From Bacillota bacterium (lineage in GTDB: Bacteria > Bacillota > Clostridia > Acetivibrionales > DSM-1351), in contig JAEWSZ010000034.1 in assembly GCA_023397905.1 (NCBI GenBank), forward strand, positions 1 to 64,000: 64,000 bases of DNA, written 5' to 3'. Under the pieces are notes generated by a model. It searched no databases. It saw only the letters and a list, made by a program, of their open reading frames with translations, and had not been told where the DNA came from. Position numbers and translations under genes: made by a program. Shown piece after piece: positions 18,651 through 28,200 of this stretch; the stretch's first letter is position 1; the number at the start of each line of letters is the position of its first letter.

Positions 18651-19580
18651 TCAGAACAGCGCGTTTTCGTTATCAATCTTCCTTACGATACCGTTTACTA
18701 ACAATATGATCACGAAGCATAAAACAGATTGATAAAAGCCCGCGGCTGAAGCCATGCCAAAGTCCTGAGTGCCCATCAAAGACCTGAATACCAGAGTATC
18801 GATAATATCGGTGGCATCCATCAGGATTCCATTATTTCCGATAATGTTGTAGAACATATCGAATTCTCCCCTTAATATTTTTCCAACCCCCATAAGAACC
18901 AGAACTATAATCGTCGGCTTTAATAAAGGCAATGTTATTTTTCTTATTTTCTGGAACATGTTAGCACCGTCTATTGTGGCGGCCTCATAGCATTCCTGGT
19001 CTATTCCCATGATGGCGGCCAGATAAAGCACGCTGCCGAAGCCCACCCATTTCCACACATACATGACAGGCAGCAATATCAGCCAATTTTCCGGATTTGC
19101 ATAGATGTCGACGGGCTGTCCTCCGAAATTTTTAATCAAAGTGTTAACAAGTCCGTAATCGTAGTTAAACAGGTTATATATAAAAGCTGCTACCACCACC
19201 CAGGATATGAAATAGGGAAGAAACATAAATGACTGTGCTACCTTTTTAAACCATTTGCTGGTTATTTCAGAAATCATTATTGCCGTTATAATTGAAAAAA
19301 CCGTATAGAAAGCAAGAAAAATAAGGTTATACATTATTGTGTTTTTTGTTACCTGCCAGGCTTTTCCCGATTCAAAAAAGAACCTGAAATTTTCAAACCC
19401 GTTCCAGGGGCTGAACAGTATGCCGTCTCTGATGTTGAATTCCTTAAAGGCAAGTATTATCCCACCCATGGGAATATAGGCAAATATTATAAAATACAGC
19501 GCTACGGGTAAAAACATGAGGTATAATACTTTATTCTTGTACACTTCGCTGAAAAAACCCCTGTTTTTTCTTAAGTCCAT
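18651..19580 (-). CDS. Sugar ABC transporter permease (LplB type)
   Basis: A 309-residue membrane permease of the LplB class with six predicted membrane segments. The EAA loop is seen as CYEAATIDGANMFQKIRKITLPLL at ~residue 205. Start ATG at 19580 follows AAGGAG. It heads the unit permease B, permease C, receptor. A terminator stands between it and the upstream paralogous receptor gene, so this gene should have its own promoter in 19581-19790, though I see no clear sigma-A boxes there. Confidence 0.93.
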   Translation of the reverse strand: MDLRKNRGFFSEVYKNKVLYLMFLPVALYFIIFAYIPMGGIILAFKEFNIRDGILFSPWNGFENFRFFFESGKAWQVTKNTIMYNLIFLAFYTVFSIITAIMISEITSKWFKKVAQSFMFLPYFISWVVVAAFIYNLFNYDYGLVNTLIKNFGGQPVDIYANPENWLILLPVMYVWKWVGFGSVLYLAAIMGIDQECYEAATIDGANMFQKIRKITLPLLKPTIIVLVLMGVGKILRGEFDMFYNIIGNNGILMDATDIIDTLVFRSLMGTQDFGMASAAGFYQSVLCFVIILLVNGIVRKIDNENALF

Positions 19581-19793
19581 CCTTTAACCACTCCTTAATA
19601 ACTTTAATTTCTGCATAAATTGGATCGAAAATATGATAGTTATGTAATATCAACAACTTTATTTTAAAGGCTGGAAACTCTTTTTTAAACGCCATAGAAT
19701 TACTATTACCTTTGTAATTTTATGATGTTTTTCGAATTATTTTTGTACTTCAAACATTGAATATACAAAAAATTTTTATCCTTTCCGGTCCGA

Positions 19794-19840
19794 CAAAAAA
19801 ATACCGTTCCGGGTGCAATAACCACCCGTTCCGGTATTTT
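19794..19840 (-). terminator. Rho-independent terminator after second receptor gene
   Basis: On the minus strand a long stem (AAATACCGGAACGGGTG with its near-exact complement) is followed by TTTTTTT. It lies ~90 bases past the stop of the receptor gene at 19929 and separates it from the permease genes. Confidence 0.85.
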
Positions 19841-19894
19841 GACATGTGTATTCAGATTTATTCAAATCGTCTTTTGGCTTACACTTTTTCCCAT

Positions 19895-19926
19895 CCATAG
19901 AAATGCACTTCTGGGCATTTCTATGG
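19895..19926 (-). other. Stem-loop just after the stop of the second receptor gene
   Basis: Perfect 12-bp arms CCATAGAAATGC / GCATTTCTATGG flank a seven- to eight-base loop, two bases beyond the stop codon. No T-run follows, so it is more likely an RNA-stability or processing hairpin than a terminator; the real terminator is at 19794-19840. Together they fit a receptor mRNA that is kept at higher level than the permease mRNA. Confidence 0.6.
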
Positions 19927-19928
19927 AT

Positions 19929-21533
19929 TTATTTGCGCATCTCTTTCTTGTATTCTTCCGTCTGGTGTTTCATCTCATCCATCACTCTGCCGATTCCGGC
20001 CGCTGTCAGCTTTTGATCCAAAGTGCCAAAAGCCTTGTCTATATCTTTCACCATGCCCAGATTTATGGGATTGAAGTACTGTACGACCACCTGATTCAAA
20101 TTGGACACCTCGGGCTTTATATTGGATAGATCGGGGACAAACGCGGCATATACATATGGAGCCGCCTGCTTTTTCGCCTCTTCTCTCAGCTTCAGATAAT
20201 CATCATTCCAGAATTCCGGCATTTTGAGATTGTTTTTGTTGGTGAACCAAAAGCCGGACAGATCCGGAGAATAAGTATTTGTTTCCGGCGAAACTCCATC
20301 CGGAAGCCCGACTTTACCGTTTCTCACCACATAATTTTTGCCTTCTATCCCGTAATAAACGAGTTGGTTATACTCCGGATCTTCCATTATAAGATCCATT
20401 GCCATCATTGTCCTTTCGGGGTTCCTGGACTTTGAAACTATGGCGAAGCCACTATTGGTATGCGCATCCCTGGGATACGTCCCTTTTTTGCTTAGACCCG
20501 CTATTATCCTGACTTCCCATCCAAGGCTTCCGGTCTTGTTTATTATGTTTTGCATATCCACAGTGTTCCCGAAGGCCACCGAAGATTTTCCGGCTAAAAA
20601 CAGGTCCAGGCTCCGTACTTTATTTGAAAACGCATTTTTGTTTATATATCCTCTTTCATACCAATTTCTTATGGTTCCGGCGGCTGCTTTATAACTGCCT
20701 ACTACCGCCGGATCTGTCATTTTTATGAGTTCCCCTTCAGGATCGTCAGAATCGGTTACTATGCCGCTTCCTCCGCTGGATGCATAAAACAGGTCAAAAT
20801 AACTTTTTGAGGTTGCTGTCAGTTGATAAAACAGGGGTCTTGTAATATCTATGGCACTGTCCACATTTATGGGGACCATGTTTGGCTCATATTTCTTTAT
20901 AGCCGCCAGATATGGTTCAATGCCAAGCCATCGCCTGACTTCCGGAACATTGTACTTTTTTCTCAGATCCTCCCGTATTGCCACTTCGTTTACTTTAATA
21001 TCAGGAGTCGATGTATGAACCATAAAAAGTTTTCCTCCAATAAGGCCTTCTTTCCATGCCTCAGGATCCTGAGCCGAATAATGTCTGGGCATATATTTTT
21101 TAATCATATCCATCCTGATCTCAAGAAATGCCCCTTTTGCAGCCTCCTGCCCATAGTAGGCCCAATTGCCCGTAAATATCCAGTCAAGATCCTCTCCTGA
21201 AGCAAGCACAAGAGGGTACTTTGACTGTAAATCCCCCCAAGCTATGTATTTTATATTCATGGTAGCATTGATATCCTTCAGAAGCTTTTCATTGAGGCTG
21301 GCCAGCACATCATCCATTCCGGCCTGCCTTTCACCTATCAAATAACCCGTCAGCCCGACCTTATTCGCAGTATTGGCGAGGCTGCCGGCTTCAGCACTGT
21401 TTTGGGCCGTTGAACCGGAATCTCTGTAAAAGGAGCTTATATCCGCCATTGAAGTACTTTCTCCGCAAGCCGACATTAAAAGAAAAATAATAAGGGAGAG
21501 AAAAAGACTGATTATTTGAATTAACCTCATCAT
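19929..21533 (-). CDS. Second solute-binding lipoprotein, paralogue of 16056-17666
   Basis: A 534-residue family-1 solute-binding lipoprotein, with a signal peptide ending at the lipobox LMSAC near residue 23. It aligns along its full length with the receptor at 16056 (shared GYLIGERQAGMDDVL-type start, LRKKYNVPEV, IVTDSDDPEG, GFWFTNK). It is transcribed upstream of the permease genes but ends at its own terminator, so it forms a separate unit. I infer a duplicated receptor that serves the same permease pair with a different sugar preference or expression level. Start ATG follows GGAGG at seven bases. Confidence 0.92.
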   Translation of the reverse strand: MMRLIQIISLFLSLIIFLLMSACGESTSMADISSFYRDSGSTAQNSAEAGSLANTANKVGLTGYLIGERQAGMDDVLASLNEKLLKDINATMNIKYIAWGDLQSKYPLVLASGEDLDWIFTGNWAYYGQEAAKGAFLEIRMDMIKKYMPRHYSAQDPEAWKEGLIGGKLFMVHTSTPDIKVNEVAIREDLRKKYNVPEVRRWLGIEPYLAAIKKYEPNMVPINVDSAIDITRPLFYQLTATSKSYFDLFYASSGGSGIVTDSDDPEGELIKMTDPAVVGSYKAAAGTIRNWYERGYINKNAFSNKVRSLDLFLAGKSSVAFGNTVDMQNIINKTGSLGWEVRIIAGLSKKGTYPRDAHTNSGFAIVSKSRNPERTMMAMDLIMEDPEYNQLVYYGIEGKNYVVRNGKVGLPDGVSPETNTYSPDLSGFWFTNKNNLKMPEFWNDDYLKLREEAKKQAAPYVYAAFVPDLSNIKPEVSNLNQVVVQYFNPINLGMVKDIDKAFGTLDQKLTAAGIGRVMDEMKHQTEEYKKEMRK

Positions 21534-21736
21534 ATTAGTTCCTCCACATTATTAACAAGAATGATTTAATTATCAAAATTAATTATATCATGTTTACATA
21601 AAAATAAAATCATGGCCTGCAAACATATATAGTATTTCCAATCCGGCCAACCACAGGCTCTGTTTACTTTTGCCTTCCGGATATGATACTATATAACTAT
21701 TGTGAAACCCTGCCAACTTTAGGAGTGATGTCTGCA

Positions 21737-23332
21737 ATGCTGAAACTTATTATTGTTGATGATGAAAAAACAACAAGAGATAGTCTTGAAGCGTACATCC
21801 CATGGAAAGAGCTTGGTATTGATGCGGTCAGTACGGCCAAAAACGGTTTAGCGGCCCTTGAGCTGGCAGAAAAATCCGCTCCCGACATAATCATTTCCGA
21901 TGTACGCATGCCAAAGATGGACGGTATTGAGCTTGCCATGACCGTGAGGTCCCGATATCCGCAATGCAAAATAATATTTTTGAGCGGATATTCCGACAAG
22001 GAATACCTGAAATCCGCCATTAACCTGAAGGCCGTCAGTTACATAGAAAAACCTATTCAGATAGATGAAATCAAATCTGTAGTAAGTGAAACCGTTGCTT
22101 TATGTAAGGAAGAAGAGCAGCAAAAAGCCCATGCCGATAAGTTAAACAGCATATTGAATGAAAATGAACCCCTTATCAGGCAGGAAATAGCCCTTGAACT
22201 TATTAAGGACAACCCTGACATTACTTCTTTATCTGCCAAATATGAGGATTTATTCGGTATAATAAAATCCTGCCAAAGTTTTGGAGTCTTTTCCATCTCC
22301 ATAAATTGGGACAGAATTGTCAGCAACGATACGAGACTTGACTGTAAAAGACAACTGCTTAAATTATTCAGCGGGAATACGGATTTTTCCTTTCACAGCC
22401 TGCCAGGGTTCACAGAAGATAATATTATGGCTATAATAGCTGCAAAAGTCCACGAAACTGACTATACAAATTACCAAATAGCGCTTAAACTGTCAGAGGA
22501 GTTAACCAGCCCTTCCAAGGGTCTGTTCACCTTCACCATCGGAATAGGACCTGTCTCTGCGGATTTCTCTGCCTTGCAGGCTTCCTGGTCCTGCGCCTGC
22601 TTTGCGGTACAAAAGCAATTTTATTGCGATTCAAAAAATATATTTGAGTACACCGAAAGATCCGGATCATCTTTTGAAGCCGACAAAAATATTTTCTCCG
22701 AATTCAAGAGCATATTAAAAAAGCAGGACCTTAAAGGAGCAGGCAATATTATAGCATCTGTCACCAAATCAGCGGCGGCAAAAATGGACAGCGATATAAA
22801 CAGTGTAAAAAACACCTTTTTCAATTTATTGCTTATTATTTTTGAAGTAGCCCGTGAAAACCATTTTATAAATAAAACCAGAGATAGCGAAAAGAAATAC
22901 ATATGGCAGGAGATCGATGCCACAAAAACCCTGTCCTCCCTGTCGAGATACGTAACATCCCATTTAGAAGCCGTACTTGCCCCGGTAAATGATAAAGATT
23001 CGATAAACAGAAAAATCCATGTGATCATGAAGTATGTACATGAGCACTATGCTGAAAACGGCTTGACCATACAGGCCATAGCTCAAAATGTTTATTTAAG
23101 CCAGACATATTTGTGCGCTTTTTTCAAAAAATCTACCGGCAAAACCCTTAATGAGTACATAACCGAGGTCAGAATTGAAAAATCAAAAGAGCTTTTAAGC
23201 AATATTGATATCAAGCTCTATGAAGTTGCAACAAGCATTGGTTTTACCGATGCCAACTATTTTTCTACTCTATTTAAAAAATACACCGGTTGTACCCCTT
23301 CAGAGTTTCGCGAAAGGGTTTATCATGATTAA
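21737..23332 (+). CDS. YesN-type response regulator (REC + AraC HTH)
   Basis: A 531-residue response regulator. Residues 1-125 are a receiver with acidic pair D8/D9 and phospho-acceptor D55 (ISDVRMPKMDG), and residues ~425-531 an AraC-type HTH ending in IGFTDANYFSTLFKKYTGCTPSEFR; the middle has no named domain. I choose ATG 21737 (MLKLIIVDDE) with AGGAG 11 bases upstream; ATG 21728 is too close to that site. It overlaps the following kinase gene by eight bases. It is divergent from the receptor gene at 21533, so the sugar ABC importer is the probable regulon. Confidence 0.94.
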   Translation: MLKLIIVDDEKTTRDSLEAYIPWKELGIDAVSTAKNGLAALELAEKSAPDIIISDVRMPKMDGIELAMTVRSRYPQCKIIFLSGYSDKEYLKSAINLKAVSYIEKPIQIDEIKSVVSETVALCKEEEQQKAHADKLNSILNENEPLIRQEIALELIKDNPDITSLSAKYEDLFGIIKSCQSFGVFSISINWDRIVSNDTRLDCKRQLLKLFSGNTDFSFHSLPGFTEDNIMAIIAAKVHETDYTNYQIALKLSEELTSPSKGLFTFTIGIGPVSADFSALQASWSCACFAVQKQFYCDSKNIFEYTERSGSSFEADKNIFSEFKSILKKQDLKGAGNIIASVTKSAAAKMDSDINSVKNTFFNLLLIIFEVARENHFINKTRDSEKKYIWQEIDATKTLSSLSRYVTSHLEAVLAPVNDKDSINRKIHVIMKYVHEHYAENGLTIQAIAQNVYLSQTYLCAFFKKSTGKTLNEYITEVRIEKSKELLSNIDIKLYEVATSIGFTDANYFSTLFKKYTGCTPSEFRERVYHD

Positions 23333-25112
23333 AAAGTTAATTAAGTATATTAACGATCTGGGTATCAGAGTAAAGCTTTTTATCTGTCTATTTCTAATGA
23401 TATCCATCCCCTTTTTGATATTTATCGGAATCAACTCCTATGTGACTTCAAAAGACAGCGCCAGCCAAGCTCTGGATTCATCCCGGAAAATGTTGCTGCA
23501 GGCCAAATCCTCACTGGAGTACAAAGCCAGTTATATTAAAAACGCCATGGATATACTCGCTTTAAACGATACAATCCAGGAACTGGTCTTTACCAGCGCC
23601 TCCGCTTATGACAATGATATAGGGTTGTGGATGAATGACAGAGACAGGTTTGCAAAGCTGTTATACAGCATTCAGAGCAATCCTGATATATCCGGCCTCC
23701 AGCTCTACATGAGCGACGGTCTGGCCAATGTCTCCGAAACCGAAGAATTTTTGCGTATGGACAAAGTCACAGATTCAAAATGGTTCAAGGAAATGAAATC
23801 CACCGGTGAGGTATACAGATGTTTTCCTTCACAGTATTTCCCCGGTCCGGACAAGGAAAATTGTATCTCTTTCCTGCGGATAATATCCCGCCCTCTGGAT
23901 GTCAACAATGCCGCCGGAATAATTAAAGCCGATGTGCCAGAGAAAAATATAACCGATGTCCTGGAACAGGCTCTCTTCACCAAAAATACCGAAGTTATAC
24001 TGATAAATCAAAGTAATGAAACAATAAGCTCCGCCGGCAAAAACAATTTCTCCGATTCTTCAATATATTCCGACGCAATTAAATCTATTGATTATAACAA
24101 ACTGCATAACAGCTTCTGGAAAACGGTGAACCTGAGTAATGAAAAAATATTATTAGGCGTGGAATCCATTGATAAAACCGATTGGAAACTCATTCTGATG
24201 GTCCCTTACAAAGATATCCTGGAGCTCAACACCAAGTCAAGGAATCAGATGATATTGATACTTGTCACCGTTTTGCCGCTGACCCTTCCACTGTCATATT
24301 GGGTGGCGGCTTCCAGCACACGGCGTATACGAAACCTCATATCCCACATGAGGATGGTGGTACAGGGAAACTTCAATATAAGTATCCTGCCCAGCAATAA
24401 TGATGAGATCGGTGAGCTGACTCACAATTTTAATTATATGCTGACGCGTATAGCAATATTGATAGAAAACCAGTACCAGCTGGGACAAGAGGTAAAAAAT
24501 CTCGAATTAAAGGCATTGCAGGCCCAGATCAACCCCCACTTTCTATACAATACTCTGGATCTTATAAATTGGATGTCCATAAAATACAGCGCTCCCAAAA
24601 TAGGAGAAGTCATAACCTCACTGTCAAAATTTTACCGGCTGAGTCTGAGCAAAGGAGAAGACCTCGTCCCGTTTAAAAATGAGCTTGATCAGGTAAATGC
24701 CTATGTTCAGATTCAAAATATGCGCTTTGACAACGAAATAAACTTCATAACAGATATTCCCGAAGATCTCTATGACTATAAAATACTAAAAATAACTCTC
24801 CAGCCTCTCATAGAAAATTCCATTCTGCACGGGATATTTGAAAAGGACAGCGAATCCGGAACTATCAAAATAAGCGGCCGGCTCACTGACAATGAAATCT
24901 CAATTTTCGTTGAGGACGACGGCGTCGGTATTCCCGAAGAAAAGCTCAATACTCTGCTGAAAAGTATCGATACCAAAGACCTGCATGGCTATGGAGTCCG
25001 AAATATCCATGAACGCCTTCAGTTGAAATACGGGGAAAAATACGGGTTATTTTATTCAAGCACAGTGGGCGCCGGAACCCGGGTTGAAGTGAGGATACCT
25101 GCGGAAAAATAA
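23325..25112 (+). CDS. YesM/LytS-type sensor histidine kinase
   Basis: A 595-residue membrane kinase partner of the preceding regulator. A first membrane helix spans ~residues 17-38, an extracellular Cache-like sensor runs to ~300, then a second helix, a HAMP segment, and the His_kinase domain with QINPHFLYNTLD (phospho-His near residue 404). The ATPase domain shows QPLIENSILHG and DDGVGIP. The ATG at 23325 overlaps the regulator stop (CATGATTAA). The longer open frame to 23205 is only the regulator's other frame. The ligand is probably a sugar or the sugar-loaded lipoprotein receptor encoded nearby. Confidence 0.94.
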   Translation: MIKKLIKYINDLGIRVKLFICLFLMISIPFLIFIGINSYVTSKDSASQALDSSRKMLLQAKSSLEYKASYIKNAMDILALNDTIQELVFTSASAYDNDIGLWMNDRDRFAKLLYSIQSNPDISGLQLYMSDGLANVSETEEFLRMDKVTDSKWFKEMKSTGEVYRCFPSQYFPGPDKENCISFLRIISRPLDVNNAAGIIKADVPEKNITDVLEQALFTKNTEVILINQSNETISSAGKNNFSDSSIYSDAIKSIDYNKLHNSFWKTVNLSNEKILLGVESIDKTDWKLILMVPYKDILELNTKSRNQMILILVTVLPLTLPLSYWVAASSTRRIRNLISHMRMVVQGNFNISILPSNNDEIGELTHNFNYMLTRIAILIENQYQLGQEVKNLELKALQAQINPHFLYNTLDLINWMSIKYSAPKIGEVITSLSKFYRLSLSKGEDLVPFKNELDQVNAYVQIQNMRFDNEINFITDIPEDLYDYKILKITLQPLIENSILHGIFEKDSESGTIKISGRLTDNEISIFVEDDGVGIPEEKLNTLLKSIDTKDLHGYGVRNIHERLQLKYGEKYGLFYSSTVGAGTRVEVRIPAEK

Positions 25113-25159
25113 TGTAAGTCTGATTATTGCCCGGTTTTAATCATGGCGGAAAATATAGA

Positions 25160-25202
25160 AAAACCCTCCCGGTGATGGTTGTATTCCATCCGGGAGGGTT
25201 TT
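25160..25202. terminator. Bidirectional terminator between the kinase and surface protein genes
   Basis: A strong stem AAAACCCTCCCG / CGGGAGGGTTTT, extended by an inner GATGG / CCATC pairing, lies between convergent genes. The A and T runs allow termination in both directions. Confidence 0.9.
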
Positions 25203-25215
25203 CAGGCCGTTTTTA

Positions 25216-28200
25216 TTATGGTCTTATATATATTTTGTACAATATCTGCGCAACCTCGGCCCTTGTGATATTTGAGACCGGATTAATCTTATTGCCGCTT
25301 CCGACAACCAGACCGGTCCTGACCATGGCGATTACATCCTGCAGTGCATAACCAGCTATGGAGGATGAATCCGTAAATTTAGCAAGCTCACCTTGACTTC
25401 CGCCCTCAAGTTTTATACCGGCGGCCTTCATTGCTTTAATTGTCAGCACCATCATATCCTGCCTGGATATATCTGCCTCAGGACTGAATTTGTTGTTGCC
25501 GGTACCTGCGGTTATTCCAAGCGTTTTTGCTATTGCAATCTCATTGTAATATACGTCGGTGCTTTCTACATCTGAAAAGCTGTCACTATAATCAGCGGAC
25601 AATCCCAATGTCTTAACCAGCCACATAATAAATTCTCCTCTGGTTATTTTACTGTCAGGGCTGAACAGCATATCGGATGTTCCTTCTGCTATTCCCTTTG
25701 AAGCCAGCACCTCTATGGGAGTTCTTCCCCAGAATTTTTCCGGCACATCCGAAAATGTTTTATTTACAAACACTACTGTGTATTTACTGAAATGTGTTGC
25801 CGTAAAAGTCACCATGCCTGTCTCCGGATGGTATTTTCCGCTGGGTACTGGGGTAACTCCGCCATTATCATCCACATACCACACCGTAATATGCTCATAT
25901 CTTTCAAATTCCTCTTCCGTGGGATCATATGGTATAGTCACTGTTACAGGTGCATTTTGATTGCTCCACTCTACCGCCTTGTCATCTATCAATACCTCCA
26001 GGTTTACTGCAGGTCTGCTACCGGCCTCTTCCCCGTATGAAGCATCCATATCTGAAATATCCGCAGCCGCTATTTTCAGTACTATATTTTTTGCGTCTGC
26101 CACATCCGGAATTCCAAACATATTTGCCGATACGACTATAGTCCCTATATCAGTGATTATTTCCACTTTGACTCCGGGATCACCGGATGCCAGTGCCAAT
26201 TTAGGCAATTGGACGGAATATCCTTTGGCCTCCTGCGCTTTCGGTATTTCCACCAATACAAGCCTATTGCCTTGGCCGTCCGCATGGGCATTTTCCAGAG
26301 CTTTCTTAAAATACTCCTCACTGATCGGCGCTGCTGCCGCGATCCCCGTTTTTGAATCCGTTTTCGGTATTTCAATGATCTTTATGGTGTCCTCAACCAC
26401 TTTGACCTTTTCCGGTTCAGGCGTTACGGGGGACGTTGGCGATGTCGGTGCAGAAGGCGCCACTGGTGTACCGCTCACACTTATTCCGGCCGACTCGTTT
26501 CCTGAGGTATCAACCGTCTTTAAAGATATCTCATAGGATATTCCATTCCCAAGTCCGGTGATTTCTGCCTGCCGGATGTCTTTGGCTATATTTTGTACAG
26601 TTATGGCAGCTCCCGTAGCTGTAACAATAACATGATCAAAGTCTTCATCCGGCGGATCGGTCCATACCACCGTCAACCTGCCGCTTCCCGGAATGACCAA
26701 TGCCCCTGTGACTTCACCCGGAGCCGTATCATCAGGTATGACGGCATCTGACGGCGTACCGCTGACCGTTATCCCCTGGGATTCATTTCCCGATGTGTCA
26801 ACAGTCCTGAGTGAAATATCGTAGGAAACTCCATTTTCAAGTCCGGTGATAGTGGTCTGCCGGATACCTTTATTTACATTTTGCACGTCTATTGCCGCAC
26901 CCGAAACCGTAACGACAACATGATCAAAATCTCCATTGGCCGGATCGGTCCATTTCACCGTCAGCCTTCCGTTTCCGGGAATGACCGATACTCCTCCGAC
27001 TTCGTCCGGAGCCACGGTATCAGGTCCGTTTGGAGCAGTGTTTACCATGACGCCCGGCGACTCGTTTCCCGCAATATCCACTGCGGATATTTTCAAGTTG
27101 TATGTATCTCCGTTTGAAAGACCTGTCAGTGTTGTGATCCCGGTCCATTTATCCGCATAGTATACACTGCCTGTATCAATATCTGCGATCTTTATTTTGG
27201 AGAGATCCCTGTCCGCAGGATCGGTCCAGGTCAATGTAATTGTTCCGTCACCGGCTGTTGCCAGTACATATGTCACATCTCCAGGAGCCGTTGTATTAGG
27301 CAGTACTGTGATACTGGAAGCAGCAGTACGGTTTCCGTCGGGATTGACCGCGGTGATGGCAGCAGTACCCTGTCCCACAGGTATGACAACACCGTTGGCA
27401 ACCGTTGCTACGGCCGGATTGCTGGAGGACCATATCTCATCGTTTCCTGCCGCATCACTGGGAGTAATGACCGGTGTCAGGACGCCGGCAGCTCCGCCTT
27501 CCTCCAATGTGAGGCTTTCAGGGCTAAGAACCATACCCTGGACGGATACCGCATTTTTGGTAAATGTCAGATTGTCAAGGTATACATATTTACCTGCCGG
27601 TCCGTCCGAATAAACACCTATTTCACACTGTCCGCCGGTAACCTGGATATTGTCGGATACGACTATCTGCGTCCATGCGGAAATAGCTGTTTCTTTTAAA
27701 GAATAAATATTTTCCGTACCGTCAGAATTTTTGGCGTAAATATTGCAGGTATTTTGACCTCCGCTGCTCTGTACCCATGCCTTTAAAGTATAAGTGCCGT
27801 TTGGAAGCCCGGTAACCGTCTGTTTCATTTCCGCCTTATACTGTGAGGACGCACCCTGTTTCCAATAAAAGCTGCCTGTGGATTGTCTGCCCGACACATT
27901 TGTATTTGCCGCGCCTCCCGCATTATCCGAAACAGTCCATCCCACCGGTGTTTTCACCACAATCCGGTCGGCCTCAAAATCAGGATTATTCAGATAATTG
28001 TTTCCCGGGGAGACCGACCATGTGCCAGCCTCGGCATTTAAGCTCCACTGGCTTAAATTGTTGAAATAAGGCGTTGTACCGTTGAAGGACAATGGCATCC
28101 ACTCATTGTATCCGATTCCGTTTGCCGCAAAATCGCTCCACCTGTCGCCTGCAAATATTACTGTCGTTCCGGCCGTTCCATTTACAGTCACAAAGAAGCC

